Assembly (NCBI RefSeq): GCF_016906995.1
Contig: NZ_JAFBBD010000010.1
Span: 1 to 64,000, forward strand
Direction: 5' to 3'
Length of the DNA stretch: 64,000 bases
DNA from: Spongiibacter marinus
Lineage (GTDB): Bacteria; Pseudomonadota; Gammaproteobacteria; Pseudomonadales; Spongiibacteraceae
Positions 36,254 to 45,215 of the stretch are shown here, piece after piece. The first letter of the stretch is position 1, and each line of letters starts with the position of its first letter. The notes beneath the pieces are model-generated. The model was not told where the DNA came from, did no database searches, and worked only from the letters and a program-made list of their open reading frames with translations. Made by a program: the position numbers and the translations under genes.

Positions 36254-36972
36254 TTTACGGCAACCATCGAGGCAAAATTAAAACACTGGAACCAGACGTC
36301 CACACTGGTGAAGCCACAGTTTTTTAGGCGGCTTTGGTGTTGGCTCAGCGTCTCGGGAATAAGAACGTTCTCCAGTGCGCTGCGCTTTTGTGCGACTTCC
36401 ATTTCGCTATAACCGTTGGCGCGCTTGAAGGCGTGGTGAAGGTCGGTGTTTAGCTCCTGCAGGTGGGGGTCGGCAAAGCGGATCTTCTCTGACAGGATCA
36501 ATACGCCGCCGGGGCGCATGGCGTCGCTGATGCGCTGACACAAGGCATTGCGCTCAGCCTCAGGGACAAACTGCAGCGTAAAATTGAGTACGACAACCGA
36601 CGCATTGCGTATCTCTGTTTCCTGAATGGATTCGCAGCGCAGGTGGATGTCGGTATTGGACTGCTGACAGTATTCACGGCAGCGCTCGATCATTGCAGCC
36701 GAGTTATCAACACCGATCAGCTGGATATTGCGCCCCTGAGTTTCCCGCGCCATGGCGAGCGAGCTGGCGCCGAGTGAACAGCCGAGATCGTAGCAGTTGC
36801 TCTCTGGTTGAGCATAGCGACCGGCCATTACGCCGGTCATGGCAATTATCGTCGCGTAGCCCGGGACCGATCGTTGAATCATATCCGGGAAGACCTCGAC
36901 AACTTGCTCGTCGAAGGCGAAGCGCTGCAAGGCTTTGTGAGGCCTTGCGTAAATGGTGTCTGATTTGCTCAT
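36250..36972 (-). CDS. cmoA: Carboxy-S-adenosyl-L-methionine synthase CmoA
   Basis: 240 residues. Starts MSKSDTIYARPHKALQRFAFD. The SAM-binding region YDLGCSLGASSLAMA and the block VVLNFTLQFVPEAERNAL are typical of CmoA. It makes carboxy-SAM from SAM and prephenate for CmoB. First gene of the two-gene cmoAB operon. Confidence 0.96.
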   Translation of the reverse strand: MSKSDTIYARPHKALQRFAFDEQVVEVFPDMIQRSVPGYATIIAMTGVMAGRYAQPESNCYDLGCSLGASSLAMARETQGRNIQLIGVDNSAAMIERCREYCQQSNTDIHLRCESIQETEIRNASVVVLNFTLQFVPEAERNALCQRISDAMRPGGVLILSEKIRFADPHLQELNTDLHHAFKRANGYSEMEVAQKRSALENVLIPETLSQHQSRLKNCGFTSVDVWFQCFNFASMVAVK

Positions 36973-37041
36973 GGGCGGGCGCTGAATAAAGATGGCGATT
37001 TTAGCACAGTGCCGGTGAATTGCTCAGCGCTGCCACGCCTG

Positions 37042-37623
37042 TTAGTAGCTCCAGCGTGCGCCAAATTCGTAGGAGCTTAGATCAAGCTTGTCGTAGTCCC
37101 TTACGCGGAAGGAGAAACCGATATCCGGACGAGGGTGGTACAGCGTTTCGAAGATAAAGGTGGTGTCGTCATCAACCACAACATTGTGTTCCCCGGCTTC
37201 CAACGTAAGGCGCCAGCGTGCATTGATATCGTGGCGTACACCCACTTTATATTCCCAGCCGCGTTGATTGGGTCGGCGGCTCTGAGAGTCCATCTCGTGG
37301 CGGTCGGCACCGATCAGCACTGAGGTGCTGTTGTTAAGATAGTAGTGAGCGCCAATGCCGTAGGTCCACCAGCCATCTTGAATAACGCCCCGCGGCATAT
37401 AGGTATCACCATCGTTGTAGCGGGCGTGTACGTGGAAATAGTCAAACGCCTCGGCGCTGGCGAGGAAGGTGAAGTTCTCCTCTTCTTCGTAAGGCCCCCA
37501 ATCGGTGCTTTGGTAAGCGAAGGCGGCTTCAAGGTAGGAGTAATGGCGGGGCTCAGCCTGAGCAGCCGACGAAAGTAATACAATTGAGCACAGCAGGGTG
37601 TACAGGATATGCGGTCGTAGCAT
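37042..37623 (-). CDS. Predicted small outer-membrane beta-barrel protein
   Basis: 193 residues. Clear Sec signal (LLCSIVLLSSAAQA, cleavage after AQA at about 23). The mature part has alternating aromatic/polar strands (YSYLEAAFAYQSTDWGPY, YFHVHARYNDGD, WWTYGIGAHYYLN, EYKVGVRHDINARWRLTLEAG) and ends YEFGARWSY with a terminal aromatic residue, as outer-membrane barrels do. About eight strands. No specific family recognised. Monocistronic, 105 bases after the next gene's end. Confidence 0.75.
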   Translation of the reverse strand: MLRPHILYTLLCSIVLLSSAAQAEPRHYSYLEAAFAYQSTDWGPYEEEENFTFLASAEAFDYFHVHARYNDGDTYMPRGVIQDGWWTYGIGAHYYLNNSTSVLIGADRHEMDSQSRRPNQRGWEYKVGVRHDINARWRLTLEAGEHNVVVDDDTTFIFETLYHPRPDIGFSFRVRDYDKLDLSSYEFGARWSY

Positions 37624-37727
37624 GGGGTGTTCCCAGAAGGTCCAATGGATATTGGCTGGGAAGTGTACCAGCTTGCCGAGGCATTGTTAGCCCCGGCAAG
37701 TGGTTTTAGCTGTCGTCTGGAAACCGC

Positions 37728-39404
37728 TTATGGTGGTGTGACGGTCTGATTCACACTGGCAAATGCGCGGGAGATGACGCCTTTAGGCGTGGTGACTTCC
37801 ACGCTGAACGTTCCTTGCCCGGCTTTGCTGCCCTGTTTAATGCGAAACGCGAATACCGCGGGCCCCTGAGCGTTCGTGGACAACATGGTCTCCTGCGCTG
37901 GGCCGCTAATCGTGCCTTGGTCGGTTTCTACCTTGATGGTGGTGCCAGCCGGAGGCACTTGGCCATTGATGTCGGCAATGCTTACCACCACGGTTGCCGT
38001 ACCGCCGTCTAAGTTAACGCTGGCTGGGCTGAGGTTAACGTTGAAACTTGAGCCGGAGAGAACGATAACAATGCTTTCGCGCAGGGTTACCCGTTCCGAG
38101 TTTGTATCGCAGTTGCTGGGGCCTTTGCACAGCAGGCCATTGTACTTGCCATTGGCACCGTCATAGTCGCCTTCGTTGTCCTGGTCGACATAGGGCTCGG
38201 TGTTGGCGTCAAACACTCCGTCTTCGTCTTCATCCAAAAAGGCTTCAGGTAAGTCAGTAAAGGTTTCAGCGTCGTCGTATTGGCCGTTGGACGGGTTGGC
38301 GTCGACAAAGCTTTCCTCGCCAACCGCGGTTGCCAAAATAGTAACGCGGCCATCAGCGGGGCGTGGCTGCTGAGATGTGAGCTCCACTGAGCAGGCGCCG
38401 CCGGTAGTGGTGCAGCTGGGCTGAACAGAAGCACCTTCAGCGCGGAAGGTGATTGCCGTGTCGTCGGGCACGGGGTTGTTAAAGCGGTCAGCGGCGCGGA
38501 TGGTTAGCGTAGTTGTTGTGCCATCGTAGGCCAGGCCTTCGATATTCAGAATGGAGGCGCTTAGCGAAAAGCTGTTTTGATCCGGGATGCCCGTGGTAAC
38601 AGCCAGTGCTGATGACTGCGCGGTGCTCTCAATGCTGCCTTGAGTTGCCTTGGCGCTAACGCTAACGGTGGTGGCAATGGTGCCCGCCGTTACCGTTGTA
38701 GAGGCAATACCGTTGGCGTCGGTAATATCCTGAGTCGTGCTCAAGCCAATGCCGCCGGTAGTATTGTTTAGGGTGAAGTCGACAGTTTGATTTTGTACCG
38801 GCCCGCCACTGGAGTTGGTGACCTTGAATGACACCACCGACTGCTCGGGAATGGCGCCTGAGCCCTTAATGCCGATAATCTGGGGCGAGGCAGAGACGAA
38901 GCCGATAGAACCCAGCGGTGCGGGGGTTGCGGTAAGTTGTACCGACGCGGTGTAGGAATTTCCGCCAATACTGGTCTGCGCAGTAATCACGTCGTTGCCG
39001 TCACAGCCTCGGCTGGTGTAAGTGGTGGTAATGGTGCCGGTGGTATTGGCGATATTGTTATCGCTGAGCTCTGATAAGCTCGATGCAATACAGGGAGAGC
39101 TAAACAGAACGCTCGCTGCCTCTGTCACCAAGTTCCCATTTTGGTCGATAATCGACACGCTAAGCGCCGCGCTTTGGCCCGCTTCCAGGCTGCTGCGGTT
39201 AGTGGAGATTGTTCCTGCGCTGAAGCTTCCACCTGATAATGCACCGAAACGGTACTCAGTGGTGCCAGTGGTTTGGCCCGAACCGCCTGTTCCTGATGAG
39301 CCGCCACCGGGGGTCAGGCTGGGGCCGCCATCACTGCCGCCTCCGCAAGCTGCTAAGATCGCCGCCGTCGATGCCAGCAGGCTGGCGCGGAACAAGAACT
39401 TCAT
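37728..39404 (-). CDS. Ig-like (invasin/BIG) repeat lipoprotein
   Basis: 558 residues. Signal peptide with lipobox LAAC (Cys20) and Gly/Ser linker. Then several Ig-like domains with the BIG-type cadence SLEAGQSAALSVSIIDQNGNLVTEA, TNSSGGPVQNQTVDFTLNN, DANGIASTTVTAGT and DINGQVPPAGTTIKVETDQGTI. A calcium-binding-like acidic stretch EDEDGVFDANTEPYVDQDNEGDYD (here split by position, about 393-416) lies before the last domain. Predicted surface or periplasmic adhesin-like protein. The upstream region 39405-39873 contains no gene on this strand. Confidence 0.82.
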   Translation of the reverse strand: MKFLFRASLLASTAAILAACGGGSDGGPSLTPGGGSSGTGGSGQTTGTTEYRFGALSGGSFSAGTISTNRSSLEAGQSAALSVSIIDQNGNLVTEAASVLFSSPCIASSLSELSDNNIANTTGTITTTYTSRGCDGNDVITAQTSIGGNSYTASVQLTATPAPLGSIGFVSASPQIIGIKGSGAIPEQSVVSFKVTNSSGGPVQNQTVDFTLNNTTGGIGLSTTQDITDANGIASTTVTAGTIATTVSVSAKATQGSIESTAQSSALAVTTGIPDQNSFSLSASILNIEGLAYDGTTTTLTIRAADRFNNPVPDDTAITFRAEGASVQPSCTTTGGACSVELTSQQPRPADGRVTILATAVGEESFVDANPSNGQYDDAETFTDLPEAFLDEDEDGVFDANTEPYVDQDNEGDYDGANGKYNGLLCKGPSNCDTNSERVTLRESIVIVLSGSSFNVNLSPASVNLDGGTATVVVSIADINGQVPPAGTTIKVETDQGTISGPAQETMLSTNAQGPAVFAFRIKQGSKAGQGTFSVEVTTPKGVISRAFASVNQTVTPP

Positions 39405-39837
39405 AACCTCTTCCTCTGTTCTTTATTATCGAGTGCTGTTTATAGGTGAAGTATCACTGCTGCACTGCTTAGGTAACTGTATGTCGTTGATTAGCTTATC
39501 GCAGTAAGTCCACAACAATAAAAGCATATTAGCTTATTTCCTAGCACGTATGGGAAAGTTGTGAACAGCATAGAGTTTTTGCCATCCCGACCCTATATGG
39601 GCTTATACGGTATCAGTGGTGAGCGCGAAATAGAGGGGCTACCCGTATCGGAAGTTGGCGGCTCAGCTTTTAACAAGGTAACAAGCTGGATACACGAAAA
39701 TAGGCTAAGGCCTGTTTTGCCCCTTCGGGCGGCGTTGCCGTCTGAAATGCCGCGCATTGATTTAATGCAACGCATTTCATCGAACCGGGGCGGCGTTTCT
39801 CACCCACCCGGCAGCTTGGGCGCATTTATTGAAGGCG
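39405..39837. other. Intergenic stretch without a supported gene
   Basis: Between the Ig-like lipoprotein start and the terminator beside tRNA-Met. The only long frame (39561-39917, +) reads through the terminator and the tRNA and is rejected. The AT-rich portion 39420-39560 probably carries the lipoprotein promoter, but no pair of boxes is convincing. Confidence 0.5.
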
Positions 39838-39841
39838 AAAA

Positions 39842-39866
39842 AAAACCACCGCTTGGGTGGTTTTTT
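39842..39866 (-). terminator. Terminator downstream of tRNA-Met
   Basis: Stem AAAACCACC (39842-39850) / GGTGGTTTT (39856-39864) with loop GCTTG and A/T runs on both sides. Placed eight bases past the tRNA 3' end in its direction of transcription. Confidence 0.92.
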
Positions 39867-39873
39867 AGAATAA

Positions 39874-39950
39874 TGGTAGCAAGGGGCGGATTCGAACCGC
39901 CGACCCCAACATTATGAGTGTTGTGCTCTAACCAACTGAGCTACCTTGCC
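39874..39950 (-). tRNA. tRNA-Met (CAT), elongator type
   Basis: 77 nt with encoded CCA. Reading the minus strand: acceptor GGCAAGG/CCTTGCT, D-arm GCTCAGTTGGTTAGAGC, anticodon loop CTCATAA (anticodon CAT), T-arm GGCGGTTCGAACCGCC. The sequence GTAGCTCAGTTGGTTAGAGCA and the ACTCATAAT loop match elongator methionine tRNA rather than initiator. A CAT-anticodon isoleucine tRNA is less likely. Confidence 0.95.
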
Positions 39951-40020
39951 ACTGTTCTCTGTCGAGAAGGCGCGCATTTTCCTGACTTATGCGGGCCTTG
40001 TCAAGCGTGAGTGAGGGGGC

Positions 40021-41112
40021 TTAGACGTTAAACCGGAAATGCACGACGTCGCCGTCCTTGACGATGTAGTCTTTGCCTTCCAGGCGCCACTTGCCAGCGT
40101 CTTTGCTGCCCTGTTCGCCTTTGTAGTTGGTGTAGTCGTCGTAGGCGATGACTTCGGCTCGAATAAAGCCTTTTTCGAAGTCGGTGTGAATCTTGCCGGC
40201 TGCCTGTGGCGCCGTGGCGCCTACCGGGATGGTCCAGGCGCGGACTTCTTTTACGCCAGCGGTAAAGTAGGTTTGCAGGCCTAGCAGCTCATAGCCAGCG
40301 CGGATCACGCGGTCGAGGCCAGCTTCGTCCATGCCGAGCTCTTCGAGGAATTCGCCTTTCTCATCGTCGTCCAGTTCGGCAATTTCTGATTCCAGTTTAT
40401 TGCAGATGGGAACGACGATAGCGCCTTCTTCTTCAGCAATACGCCGCACGGTGTCGAGGTGGGGGTTGTTTTCAAAGCCGTCCTCGTTGACGTTGGCGAT
40501 ATACATTGTTGGTTTGGTGGTAAGCAGGTGCAGACTGCCCATGCGGGCGCGCTCGGTGTCGCCCAGCTCAAGTGAGCGAAGCGGTTTGCCTTCGTCCAGG
40601 TGGCTCTGGAGTTTTTCCAGCAGGTTCTTGGCGGCAATCGCGTCTTTATCGCCACTTTTGGCTGGGCGAACGACTTTCTGTAGTTGCTTCTCAACGGCAT
40701 CGAGGTCGGCCAGCGCGAGCTCGGTGTTAATCACGTCGATGTCTGCAGCGGGGTCGACCTTGTTGGCCACGTGGATAACATTGTCGTTGTCGAAGCAGCG
40801 AACCACGTGGGCAATGGCATCGGTCTCGCGGATATTGGCGAGGAATTTATTGCCCAGGCCCTCACCCTTTGAGGCGCCGGCAACCAGCCCGGCGATATCG
40901 ACAAATTCCATCGTCGCGGGAAGCACGCGCTCTGGCGAAACAATCTCTGCCAAAACGTTTAGGCGTGGATCGGGAACGCCGACAATGCCGGAGTTGGGCT
41001 CAATGGTGCAGAACGGAAAGTTCTCTGCGTCGATGCCAGCTTTGGTCAGGGCGTTGAACAGTGTTGATTTGCCCACATTAGGCAAGCCGACGATACCGCA
41101 ATTGAAACCCAT
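40021..41112 (-). CDS. ychF: Redox-regulated ATPase YchF
   Basis: 363 residues. OBG-family NTPase: G1 [16 protein letters not shown]3 [17 protein letters not shown], the YchF-specific NVNE in place of NKxD ([14 protein letters not shown]), and a C-terminal TGS domain ending DVVHFRFNV. Binds ATP rather than GTP and associates with ribosomes. Four bases downstream of pth, in the conserved rplY-pth-ychF order. Confidence 0.96.
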   Translation of the reverse strand: MGFNCGIVGLPNVGKSTLFNALTKAGIDAENFPFCTIEPNSGIVGVPDPRLNVLAEIVSPERVLPATMEFVDIAGLVAGASKGEGLGNKFLANIRETDAIAHVVRCFDNDNVIHVANKVDPAADIDVINTELALADLDAVEKQLQKVVRPAKSGDKDAIAAKNLLEKLQSHLDEGKPLRSLELGDTERARMGSLHLLTTKPTMYIANVNEDGFENNPHLDTVRRIAEEEGAIVVPICNKLESEIAELDDDEKGEFLEELGMDEAGLDRVIRAGYELLGLQTYFTAGVKEVRAWTIPVGATAPQAAGKIHTDFEKGFIRAEVIAYDDYTNYKGEQGSKDAGKWRLEGKDYIVKDGDVVHFRFNV

Positions 41113-41116
41113 GATG

Positions 41117-41704
41117 TTATCCCTGTTTGTAGCTGTGGAGTTGATTCATCGCTTTTGCCCAGTCGCCTTGAATGGCGGGGGCTAAACTGCGTAATGCCTC
41201 ATCTATGCAGTGATCGATAGCGATTCGCTCATCGGATGAGGGTTTGCCCAGTACGTAGCCGGTCACTTTGTCGGCGCTGCCGGGGTGGCCAATGCCGATA
41301 CGCAGGCGGTGGAAATTCTTGTTGTTGCCGAGTTTGCTAATCGTGTCACGCAGGCCGTTGTGGCCGCCGTGACCGCCGCCCGATTTAAAGCGTGCGCTGC
41401 CAGGAGGCAGGTCGAGTTCATCGTGAGCGATGAGAATTTCTTCGGGGGTGATTTTGAAGAACCCGGCCATGGTGGCGATAGCCTGACCGCTGCGGTTCAT
41501 AAAGGTGCTGGGGATGAGCAGGCGAATGTCCTGTCCATCGATAAAACAACGGCCGGTGTCGCCAAAAAAGCGAGCTTCGGCCGCAAGTGAGCAGCCCTGT
41601 TGTCGGGCCAGTTCAGTAACGAACCAGGCGCCCGCATTGTGACGAGTTGGCTGATATTGCTGGCCGGGGTTGGCCAGCCCAACAATCAGTTTGATCCGGG
41701 TCAC
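41117..41704 (-). CDS. pth: Peptidyl-tRNA hydrolase
   Basis: 195 residues. [24 protein letters not shown] carries the catalytic His region. [25 protein letters not shown] (Asp) and [11 protein letters not shown] are conserved. Recycles peptidyl-tRNA dropped from ribosomes. Lies between rplY and ychF on the minus strand. Confidence 0.96.
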   Translation of the reverse strand: MTRIKLIVGLANPGQQYQPTRHNAGAWFVTELARQQGCSLAAEARFFGDTGRCFIDGQDIRLLIPSTFMNRSGQAIATMAGFFKITPEEILIAHDELDLPPGSARFKSGGGHGGHNGLRDTISKLGNNKNFHRLRIGIGHPGSADKVTGYVLGKPSSDERIAIDHCIDEALRSLAPAIQGDWAKAMNQLHSYKQG

Positions 41705-41727
41705 GTGGGCGCCTGCTCAGAGCGAGA

Positions 41728-42375
41728 TTAAGACTCTTCGCTGCTTTCGTCTTCAGCGCCTTCTGCAGCGTCTTCATCGTCAGAAGCGCCACCGCGAGGA
41801 GCCTGCACAACGGCAACAGCTGAGTCGTGATCTTCACCCAGTGCCAGAGCGGTGCTTTCAACACCCGCAGGCAGGGTCAGGTCAGAAATGTGAACGGTCT
41901 CGCCCACTTCTTTGTCTTTCATGTCGACTTCGATGAATTCAGGCAGGTCTTTAGGCAGACACTGAACTTCAATTTCAGTCATTGCATGAGTGATCGAGCC
42001 ACCCTGCATTTTCACGCCGTGGCAGGCTTCTTCGTTGATGAAGTGCAGTGGTACTTGCAGCGTGATTTTGGTGTCCGCGCTTACGCGCAGAAAATCGGCG
42101 TGCAGAATCTGCGCCTTGGCAGGGTGACGGTGCAGGTCTTTAATAACCACAGACTCTTTGTTGCCGTCGATGTCCATGGTCAGAACCGAGCTGAAAAATG
42201 CCTCGTCTTCCAGGAACCAGAGCAGGTCTTTGTGGGCGATGCTGATCATTTGCGGGGCTTTGTCGCCACCGTAGATGATTGCAGGAACTTCGGCGGCCAA
42301 ACGACGTAGGCGGCGGCTCGCACCTTTCCCTACATCAGTACGCGCCTTGGCGTTTACAGTAAATTCGCTGGACAT
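41728..42375 (-). CDS. rplY: 50S ribosomal protein L25/general stress protein Ctc
   Basis: 215 residues, the long Ctc form: an N-terminal L25 domain (TVNAKARTDVGKGASRRLRR to about 95), a C-terminal TL5-like beta domain (about 96-190), and an acidic tail (DDEDAAEGAEDESSEES). L25 binds 5S rRNA. Between prs and this gene is a hairpin with a T-tract on the same strand, so part of the prs transcript may stop before rplY. Confidence 0.95.
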   Translation of the reverse strand: MSSEFTVNAKARTDVGKGASRRLRRLAAEVPAIIYGGDKAPQMISIAHKDLLWFLEDEAFFSSVLTMDIDGNKESVVIKDLHRHPAKAQILHADFLRVSADTKITLQVPLHFINEEACHGVKMQGGSITHAMTEIEVQCLPKDLPEFIEVDMKDKEVGETVHISDLTLPAGVESTALALGEDHDSAVAVVQAPRGGASDDEDAAEGAEDESSEES

Positions 42376-42389
42376 AAATGTCTCCTCAT

Positions 42390-42429
42390 AAAAAGCGAAA
42401 ACCGCCGAACTTGCGACCAGTTCGGCGGT
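42390..42429 (-). terminator. Terminator or attenuator between prs and rplY
   Basis: Perfect 11-bp stem ACCGCCGAACT (42401-42411) / AGTTCGGCGGT (42419-42429), 7-base loop. Read leftward it is followed by TTTTCGCTTTTT. Lies 15 bases before the rplY start codon. Confidence 0.82.
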
Positions 42430-42458
42430 GAAAGTCAGAAAGCGTTATGTTGCGCGGT

Positions 42459-43409
42459 TTAGCGGAACAGGGCGCTGATTGACTCCTCGTTGCTGACCCG
42501 TCGGATTGACTCGGCCAGTAAGTTTGCCAGGGTTAGCTGGCGAATTTTTGGGCAGTTGGCAGCGGCATCTGACAATGGAATTGTGTCAGTAACCACAAGC
42601 TCATCTAGCTCAGAGCCGCTGATGTTATCAACGGCGGGCCCGGATAATACAGGATGTGTGCAGTATGCGACAACTTTTGCTGCGCCTTGGGCCTTCAGGG
42701 CCGCCGCGGCTTTGCACAGTGTGCCAGCGGTATCGACCATGTCGTCGACCAGTAGGCAGGTTTTGCCTTCCACCTCGCCGATCAGGTGCATTACCTGGGC
42801 AACACCGGCTTTGGGGCGGCGCTTGTCAATGATGGCAAGGTCGGCGTCGTTCAGTTGCTTGGCAACCGCGCGTGCGCGCACTACACCGCCGATATCCGGG
42901 GAAACGACGATTTGATCGGGATAGTTTTGGCGATTGATATCGTCAAGCAGGATTGGCGAGCCATAGACGTTGTCGACGGGAACGTCGAAGAAGCCCTGAA
43001 TCTGTTCGGCGTGAAGGTCGACGGTTAGTACGCGATTAATACCAACGCCGCTGAGGATGTCCGCAACGACTTTCGCTGAAATGGGTACGCGCTGTGAGCG
43101 TACGCGGCGATCCTGACGGGCATACCCGAAATAGGGCACTACCGCTGTGATGCGTCCGGCTGAGGCGCGACGCATGGCATCTGCCATCACAACCAACTCC
43201 ATTAGGTTGTCGTTGGTCGGCGCACAAGTCGGCTGCAGGAGGAATACATCTGCACCGCGAACATTTTCATTAATTTCGACAAAGACTTCGCCGTCGCTGA
43301 ATTTGCTTACCGTCGCATCGCCCAGGGGCAGTCGGAGGTGTTCGGCAACTTTGCGAGCCAAGTCTGGGTTGGCGTTGCCAGTGAAGACCATCATGTTGTG
43401 CACGGTCAA
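42459..43409 (-). CDS. prs: Ribose-phosphate pyrophosphokinase
   Basis: 316 residues. The opening [20 protein letters not shown], flexible loop [13 protein letters not shown], metal site [17 protein letters not shown] and PRPP loop [17 protein letters not shown] are intact. Makes phosphoribosyl pyrophosphate from ribose-5-phosphate and ATP for purine, pyrimidine, histidine, tryptophan and NAD synthesis. The start used is GTG 43409 (MTVHNMMVF). An ATG six codons in is possible. Downstream of tRNA-Gln and a hairpin. Confidence 0.95.
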   Translation of the reverse strand: MTVHNMMVFTGNANPDLARKVAEHLRLPLGDATVSKFSDGEVFVEINENVRGADVFLLQPTCAPTNDNLMELVVMADAMRRASAGRITAVVPYFGYARQDRRVRSQRVPISAKVVADILSGVGINRVLTVDLHAEQIQGFFDVPVDNVYGSPILLDDINRQNYPDQIVVSPDIGGVVRARAVAKQLNDADLAIIDKRRPKAGVAQVMHLIGEVEGKTCLLVDDMVDTAGTLCKAAAALKAQGAAKVVAYCTHPVLSGPAVDNISGSELDELVVTDTIPLSDAAANCPKIRQLTLANLLAESIRRVSNEESISALFR

Positions 43410-43723
43410 TGTCCTGTGAGGCTGAAGGTTGATTCGCGGTGTGACGGTTCGAGCTAAAAGTGCAGCGCTTCATATTGCTCACAACTGAAACAGTGCGCCG
43501 AAACCGTAAACCATAAACAAGATTCCCGCCATTAAGGCGGGAATCTATAAAATGGCTGGGGTGGTAGGATTGGCTGCGGCCTTATCGGCCTTAGGCTTTC
43601 AGCCATCGCGTTGCGATGCCTAAGTGCAAGCACTTATCGAACCTTGGTTCGAACCTACCGGATCAGGCGATGTACGGCCTGTTCCCCTTCAGAGGGCCGA
43701 CTACTTTCGGCGCTCTAGTAATA
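43410..43723. other. Intergenic region with a partial tRNA-Gln 3'-end duplication
   Basis: Bases 43552-43571 repeat the last 19-20 bases of tRNA-Gln plus one flanking base (identical to 43723-43742). Between the copies are about 150 bases with no gene but with tRNA-like scraps, including GGTTCGAACC near 43647. No integrase or other insertion remains. It may be the scar of tRNA-array decay or of an excised element. Confidence 0.55.
43521..43545 (-). terminator. Hairpin terminator downstream of tRNA-Gln
   Basis: Perfect 10-bp stem GATTCCCGCC (43521-43530) / GGCGGGAATC (43536-43545) with loop ATTAA. Read leftward it is followed by TTGTTTATGG. Separates tRNA-Gln from prs. Confidence 0.75.
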
Positions 43724-43798
43724 TGGCTGGGGTGGTAGGATTCGAACCTACGAATGCTGAGATCAAAACCCAGTGCCTTGCCGCTTGGCGACACCCCA
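43724..43798 (-). tRNA. tRNA-Gln (TTG)
   Basis: 75 nt with encoded CCA. Minus strand: acceptor TGGGGTG/CACCCCA, anticodon loop TTTTGAT (anticodon TTG), T-arm GTAGGTTCGAATCCTAC. The U1-A72 pair is typical of glutamine tRNA. Directly downstream of ispE, as in Pseudomonas. Confidence 0.96.
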
Positions 43799-43806
43799 GT
43801 AAATCG

Positions 43807-44649
43807 TTACACCGTGGACAACGTTTTGTGCAGTGGCGAAAGATTAACACCCTTCGCAACAAAGCCCGATGTTGATGCAGGCTTTTGTGCCAAAACTGCT
43901 TCCGCAGCGCTCTTGCTGTCGAAGCTAGCGAACACACAGGAACCGGTGCCGGTTAACTTCGCTGGAGCAAATTGATCTAGCCAATTCAAGGCTTTATCAA
44001 CATCCGGATACAGTTTTCGCACCAAATTTTGGCAGCTGTTTCCGGTGGCCCCCTCAAGAAAGGCCGCTATTTTGATGGGAGAGGCATTGCGTGTCAATTG
44101 TTCGTGGCAAAAAATTTCTGCAGTGCTCACTTCGCAGTCAGGTCGCAGCACTAAATACCAGTATCCAGGGGTGTCCAACGGGCGTAATTTTTCACCGATG
44201 CCCTCAGCCCAGGCGGTGTATCCGTGGATGAATACCGGAACGTCGGCGCCGAGGCTCAGGCCTAACTCAGCCAGCTCGTCCAGGCCCAGGCCCAACTGCC
44301 AGATGTGATTGAGCCCCAGTAGGGTGGATGCGGCATCAGAGCTGCCGCCACCAATGCCGCCGCCCATCGGGAGGCGCTTGTCTAAACCGATATTGGCGCC
44401 GAGTGGGCGCTGCACATGCTCTCGCAACAGGCGCGCTGCGCGAAGGATCAGGTTGTTGTCGTCACTCACGCCGGCCAGTGGGGTAAGAAAGCGCAGTTCG
44501 TCATCGGCGCGCCCTTGCAGGTGAAGGGTGTCGCCGTAGTCCAGAAGTTGGAACAGCGTTTGTAATTCATGATAGCCGTCGTCGCGCTGGCCGGTAATGT
44601 GCAGAAATAGATTGATTTTGGCCGGGCAAGGCAGGCTGAGAGTGTTCAT
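43807..44649 (-). CDS. ispE: 4-(cytidine 5'-diphospho)-2-C-methyl-D-erythritol kinase
   Basis: 280 residues from ATG 44649, which overlaps the lolB stop as ATGA and gives the expected start [24 protein letters not shown]-kinase motifs: PAKINLFL, the ATP loop [16 protein letters not shown], and the C-terminal [12 protein letters not shown]. Fourth step of the MEP isoprenoid pathway. Coupled to lolB upstream, tRNA-Gln downstream. Confidence 0.96.
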   Translation of the reverse strand: MNTLSLPCPAKINLFLHITGQRDDGYHELQTLFQLLDYGDTLHLQGRADDELRFLTPLAGVSDDNNLILRAARLLREHVQRPLGANIGLDKRLPMGGGIGGGSSDAASTLLGLNHIWQLGLGLDELAELGLSLGADVPVFIHGYTAWAEGIGEKLRPLDTPGYWYLVLRPDCEVSTAEIFCHEQLTRNASPIKIAAFLEGATGNSCQNLVRKLYPDVDKALNWLDQFAPAKLTGTGSCVFASFDSKSAAEAVLAQKPASTSGFVAKGVNLSPLHKTLSTV

Positions 44650-45215
44650 TGTGCGCATTCCTGTTTGCCATTGCGCCATGACTTAACGATCAGTTTTAGC
44701 CGGGTATCGCCGCGTTGCGCTTCAATCAATTGGGGCAGGGCGTCGGTGTTGTCGTGTTGATAGCGGGCAAATTGAATCTGCCAGTCAAATTGCTCCAGCG
44801 AGCTGAGCTGCCCGGTTGCCGAAAGTTGCGCCGCCATTGGCGCGTTGGGCGCGGCGCGCCCACGCAGCCAGTGGCGCAAAGCAGAAACGGGAACGGGCCA
44901 GCCGATATCGGCGGCAAGCGCTTCGGCGCTGGCGGCTCGGCGAACGTCGCCTTTATAAGTGAGCTGGGCGCCTGAGGGGTCGCTGATGATTTCGGCGCCG
45001 CCGACACCTACCGGGCCGGTCAGGCGTATTTTGGCGTAATGGTCGCCGCATTGTAGCCAGGTGATTTGGCTGCTCTCTTGCTGGCTGCCTTGCCACAGGC
45101 CGATTCGGCCTTGCATATGCCAGTGCTGCTCTCCGGGGGTGGCCGGGGGCAGGTTGCTACAGGCTGTGAGCACGGCCGCAGCGACAATACTGATCAGGCG
45201 AATGTGTCTATTCAT
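44646..45215 (-). CDS. lolB: Outer-membrane lipoprotein receptor LolB
   Basis: 189 residues. Signal with lipobox LTAC (Cys19). [25 protein letters not shown] and [19 protein letters not shown] are LolB-like. Accepts lipoproteins from LolA and inserts them in the outer membrane. Overlaps the TPR gene by eight bases and ispE by four. Confidence 0.93.
   Translation of the reverse strand: MNRHIRLISIVAAAVLTACSNLPPATPGEQHWHMQGRIGLWQGSQQESSQITWLQCGDHYAKIRLTGPVGVGGAEIISDPSGAQLTYKGDVRRAASAEALAADIGWPVPVSALRHWLRGRAAPNAPMAAQLSATGQLSSLEQFDWQIQFARYQHDNTDALPQLIEAQRGDTRLKLIVKSWRNGKQECAQ

Noticed and set aside
39561-39917. 118-codon ORF on the plus strand before tRNA-Met
   Set aside because: It reads through a strong terminator and into tRNA-Met antisense. 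The tail VARGGFEPPTPTL is the well-known artefact of translating a tRNA 3' end.
43624-43875. 83-codon plus-strand ORF across tRNA-Gln
   Set aside because: It contains VVGFEPTNAEIKTQ, a typical false translation of the tRNA complement, and runs into ispE antisense.
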